From positions 1-14,914 of the forward strand of contig CAIUCF010000215.1 of assembly GCA_903897565.1 (NCBI GenBank): a stretch of DNA of 14,914 bases. Direction: 5' to 3'. How positions within the stretch are numbered: position 1 is the first letter of the stretch; each line of letters begins with the position of its first letter. The translations under genes and the position numbers were made by a program. Shown piece after piece: positions 14,352 through 14,914 of the stretch. This DNA comes from an uncultured Rhodospirillales bacterium (GTDB lineage: Bacteria > Pseudomonadota > Alphaproteobacteria > ATCC43930 > CGMCC-115725). The notes under the pieces are model-generated. The model saw nothing but the letters and a program-made list of their open reading frames with translations. It was not told the origin of the DNA and searched no databases.

Positions 14352-14914
14352 GAGCGCGACAGCTGGGGCCGGATGATGTCGCCCTGGGTGCGGGTGATCG
14401 ACAGCAGGAGCGGGACGGCCAGCACAGCACTAAGGACGATCGGCAACGACATGGCCGAGAGCCAGTCCATGGGTGCGATGACCCTGACGAGCCAGGCGCT
14501 GGTGATGTTCAATGCCATCAGGGCGAGGCAGGCGAGCGGCAGGACGGCGTGATTGGTCGCCCGCGATGTGGAACAGACAGCGACGAGGGCGATCATCGGC
14601 GCGAGCAGGCACAGGAGGCCACGTGCGACTCGTTCGCCGAGCAGGCGCATCTCCGTCCGTTGCCGCGCAGGGTCGGCGGGCGTTTGCTGCCACAATTGAT
14701 CGATCAGCGTCATTTCCTTGAGATCACTGCCACGCGGCGGGAACGGCAGCAGGTCGTCGAGCTTGAGTTCCTGGACGACGTCGCCCGCCGACAAGGCGCC
14801 GTTCGAGGTGTCTGCGCAATTCGAACAGGGCGAAGAGGTTCCCCCTGCCTGGTTCGCTGGGGTTGCCGGCCGGGGTTCGGAATAGACGGTCGAGGAGAAG
14901 CCGCTGAGCCGCAG
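14348..14914 (-). CDS. lptF: LptF-like permease, C-terminal part (runs off the window)
   Basis: The frame is open on the minus strand from the window edge to TGA at 14350-14348, giving the last 188 residues; a TTG in the middle is not a real start. The visible part begins in a soluble region containing the LQ-type segment LIDQLWQQTP and ends with three hydrophobic helices, as expected for the second half of an LptF/LptG permease. A stretch just inside the edge is rich in Pro, Ser, Thr and Asn with two cysteines (C-S-N-C), which is unlike a compact jellyroll and may be an insertion. The four-base overlap with the lptG-like gene indicates co-translation, fitting an obligate LptFG heterodimer. 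The family call relies on this pairing as well as on topology. Confidence 0.75.
   Translation of the reverse strand: MRLSGFSSTVYSEPRPATPANQAGGTSSPCSNCADTSNGALSAGDVVQELKLDDLLPFPPRGSDLKEMTLIDQLWQQTPADPARQRTEMRLLGERVARGLLCLLAPMIALVAVCSTSRATNHAVLPLACLALMALNITSAWLVRVIAPMDWLSAMSLPIVLSAVLAVPLLLSITRTQGDIIRPQLSRS

Noticed and set aside
13105..14430. 441-codon minus-strand frame across the lptG-like gene
   Set aside because: It is an arginine/proline-rich out-of-frame reading of lptG, which has the membrane topology and motifs in the other frame.
13302..14552. 416-codon plus-strand frame opposite lptG and lptF
   Set aside because: It is a shadow frame with charged, repetitive composition and no motif; the minus-strand pair is the real coding sequence.
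1..14914. CRISPR arrays, insertion sequences, tRNA or rRNA genes
   Set aside because: No regularly spaced direct repeats, transposase motifs, terminal inverted repeats or structured RNA genes were seen on either strand.

Overview
This is a high-GC, densely packed window whose protein families and codon choice fit an alphaproteobacterium; the sequence does not let me name the genus. Genes abut or overlap by 1-4 bases, and several starts are TTG or GTG.

Layout. (1) 1-2419, plus strand: the end of an acyl-CoA carboxylase carboxyltransferase (beta) subunit, then the fused biotin carboxylase/biotin carrier (alpha) subunit. (2) 2523-4835, plus strand: a membrane fatty-acid desaturase/hydroxylase and a 391-residue GNAT-fold protein resembling bacterial ceramide synthase. 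(3) 4814-6109, minus strand: an alpha-oxoamine synthase, most likely serine palmitoyltransferase, tail-to-tail with the GNAT gene and overlapping it by 22 bp. (4) 6110-6395: a gap holding a candidate promoter and an unexplained inverted repeat. (5) 6396-9942, minus strand: a coupled three-gene operon reading SDR oxidoreductase, multi-pass membrane protein, GT-C glycosyltransferase. (6) 9943-10105: a divergent promoter region. (7) 10106-13118, plus strand: two GT4 glycosyltransferases and a Tat-signal DUF4833-like exported protein, all overlapping. (8) 13137-14914, minus strand: an LptF/LptG-like permease pair; lptF runs off the window.

Interpretation. The neighbouring oxoamine synthase and GNAT protein are the two core steps of bacterial sphingolipid synthesis: serine plus acyl thioester gives 3-ketosphinganine, and N-acylation gives a (keto)ceramide. 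The SDR is a candidate ketoreductase. The desaturase family member could modify the chain. The GT4 enzymes could glycosylate the lipid on the cytoplasmic face and the GT-C enzyme on the periplasmic face. The LptFG paralogues could extract the finished lipid towards the outer membrane, perhaps with the DUF4833 protein in the periplasm. The window therefore looks like a make-decorate-export locus for a glycosphingolipid. No acyl carrier protein, acyl-CoA/ACP ligase or phosphate-headgroup genes are visible, so those must be elsewhere. The carboxylase may belong to an unrelated operon upstream. Functions are inferred from protein motifs and context alone; no database search was possible.
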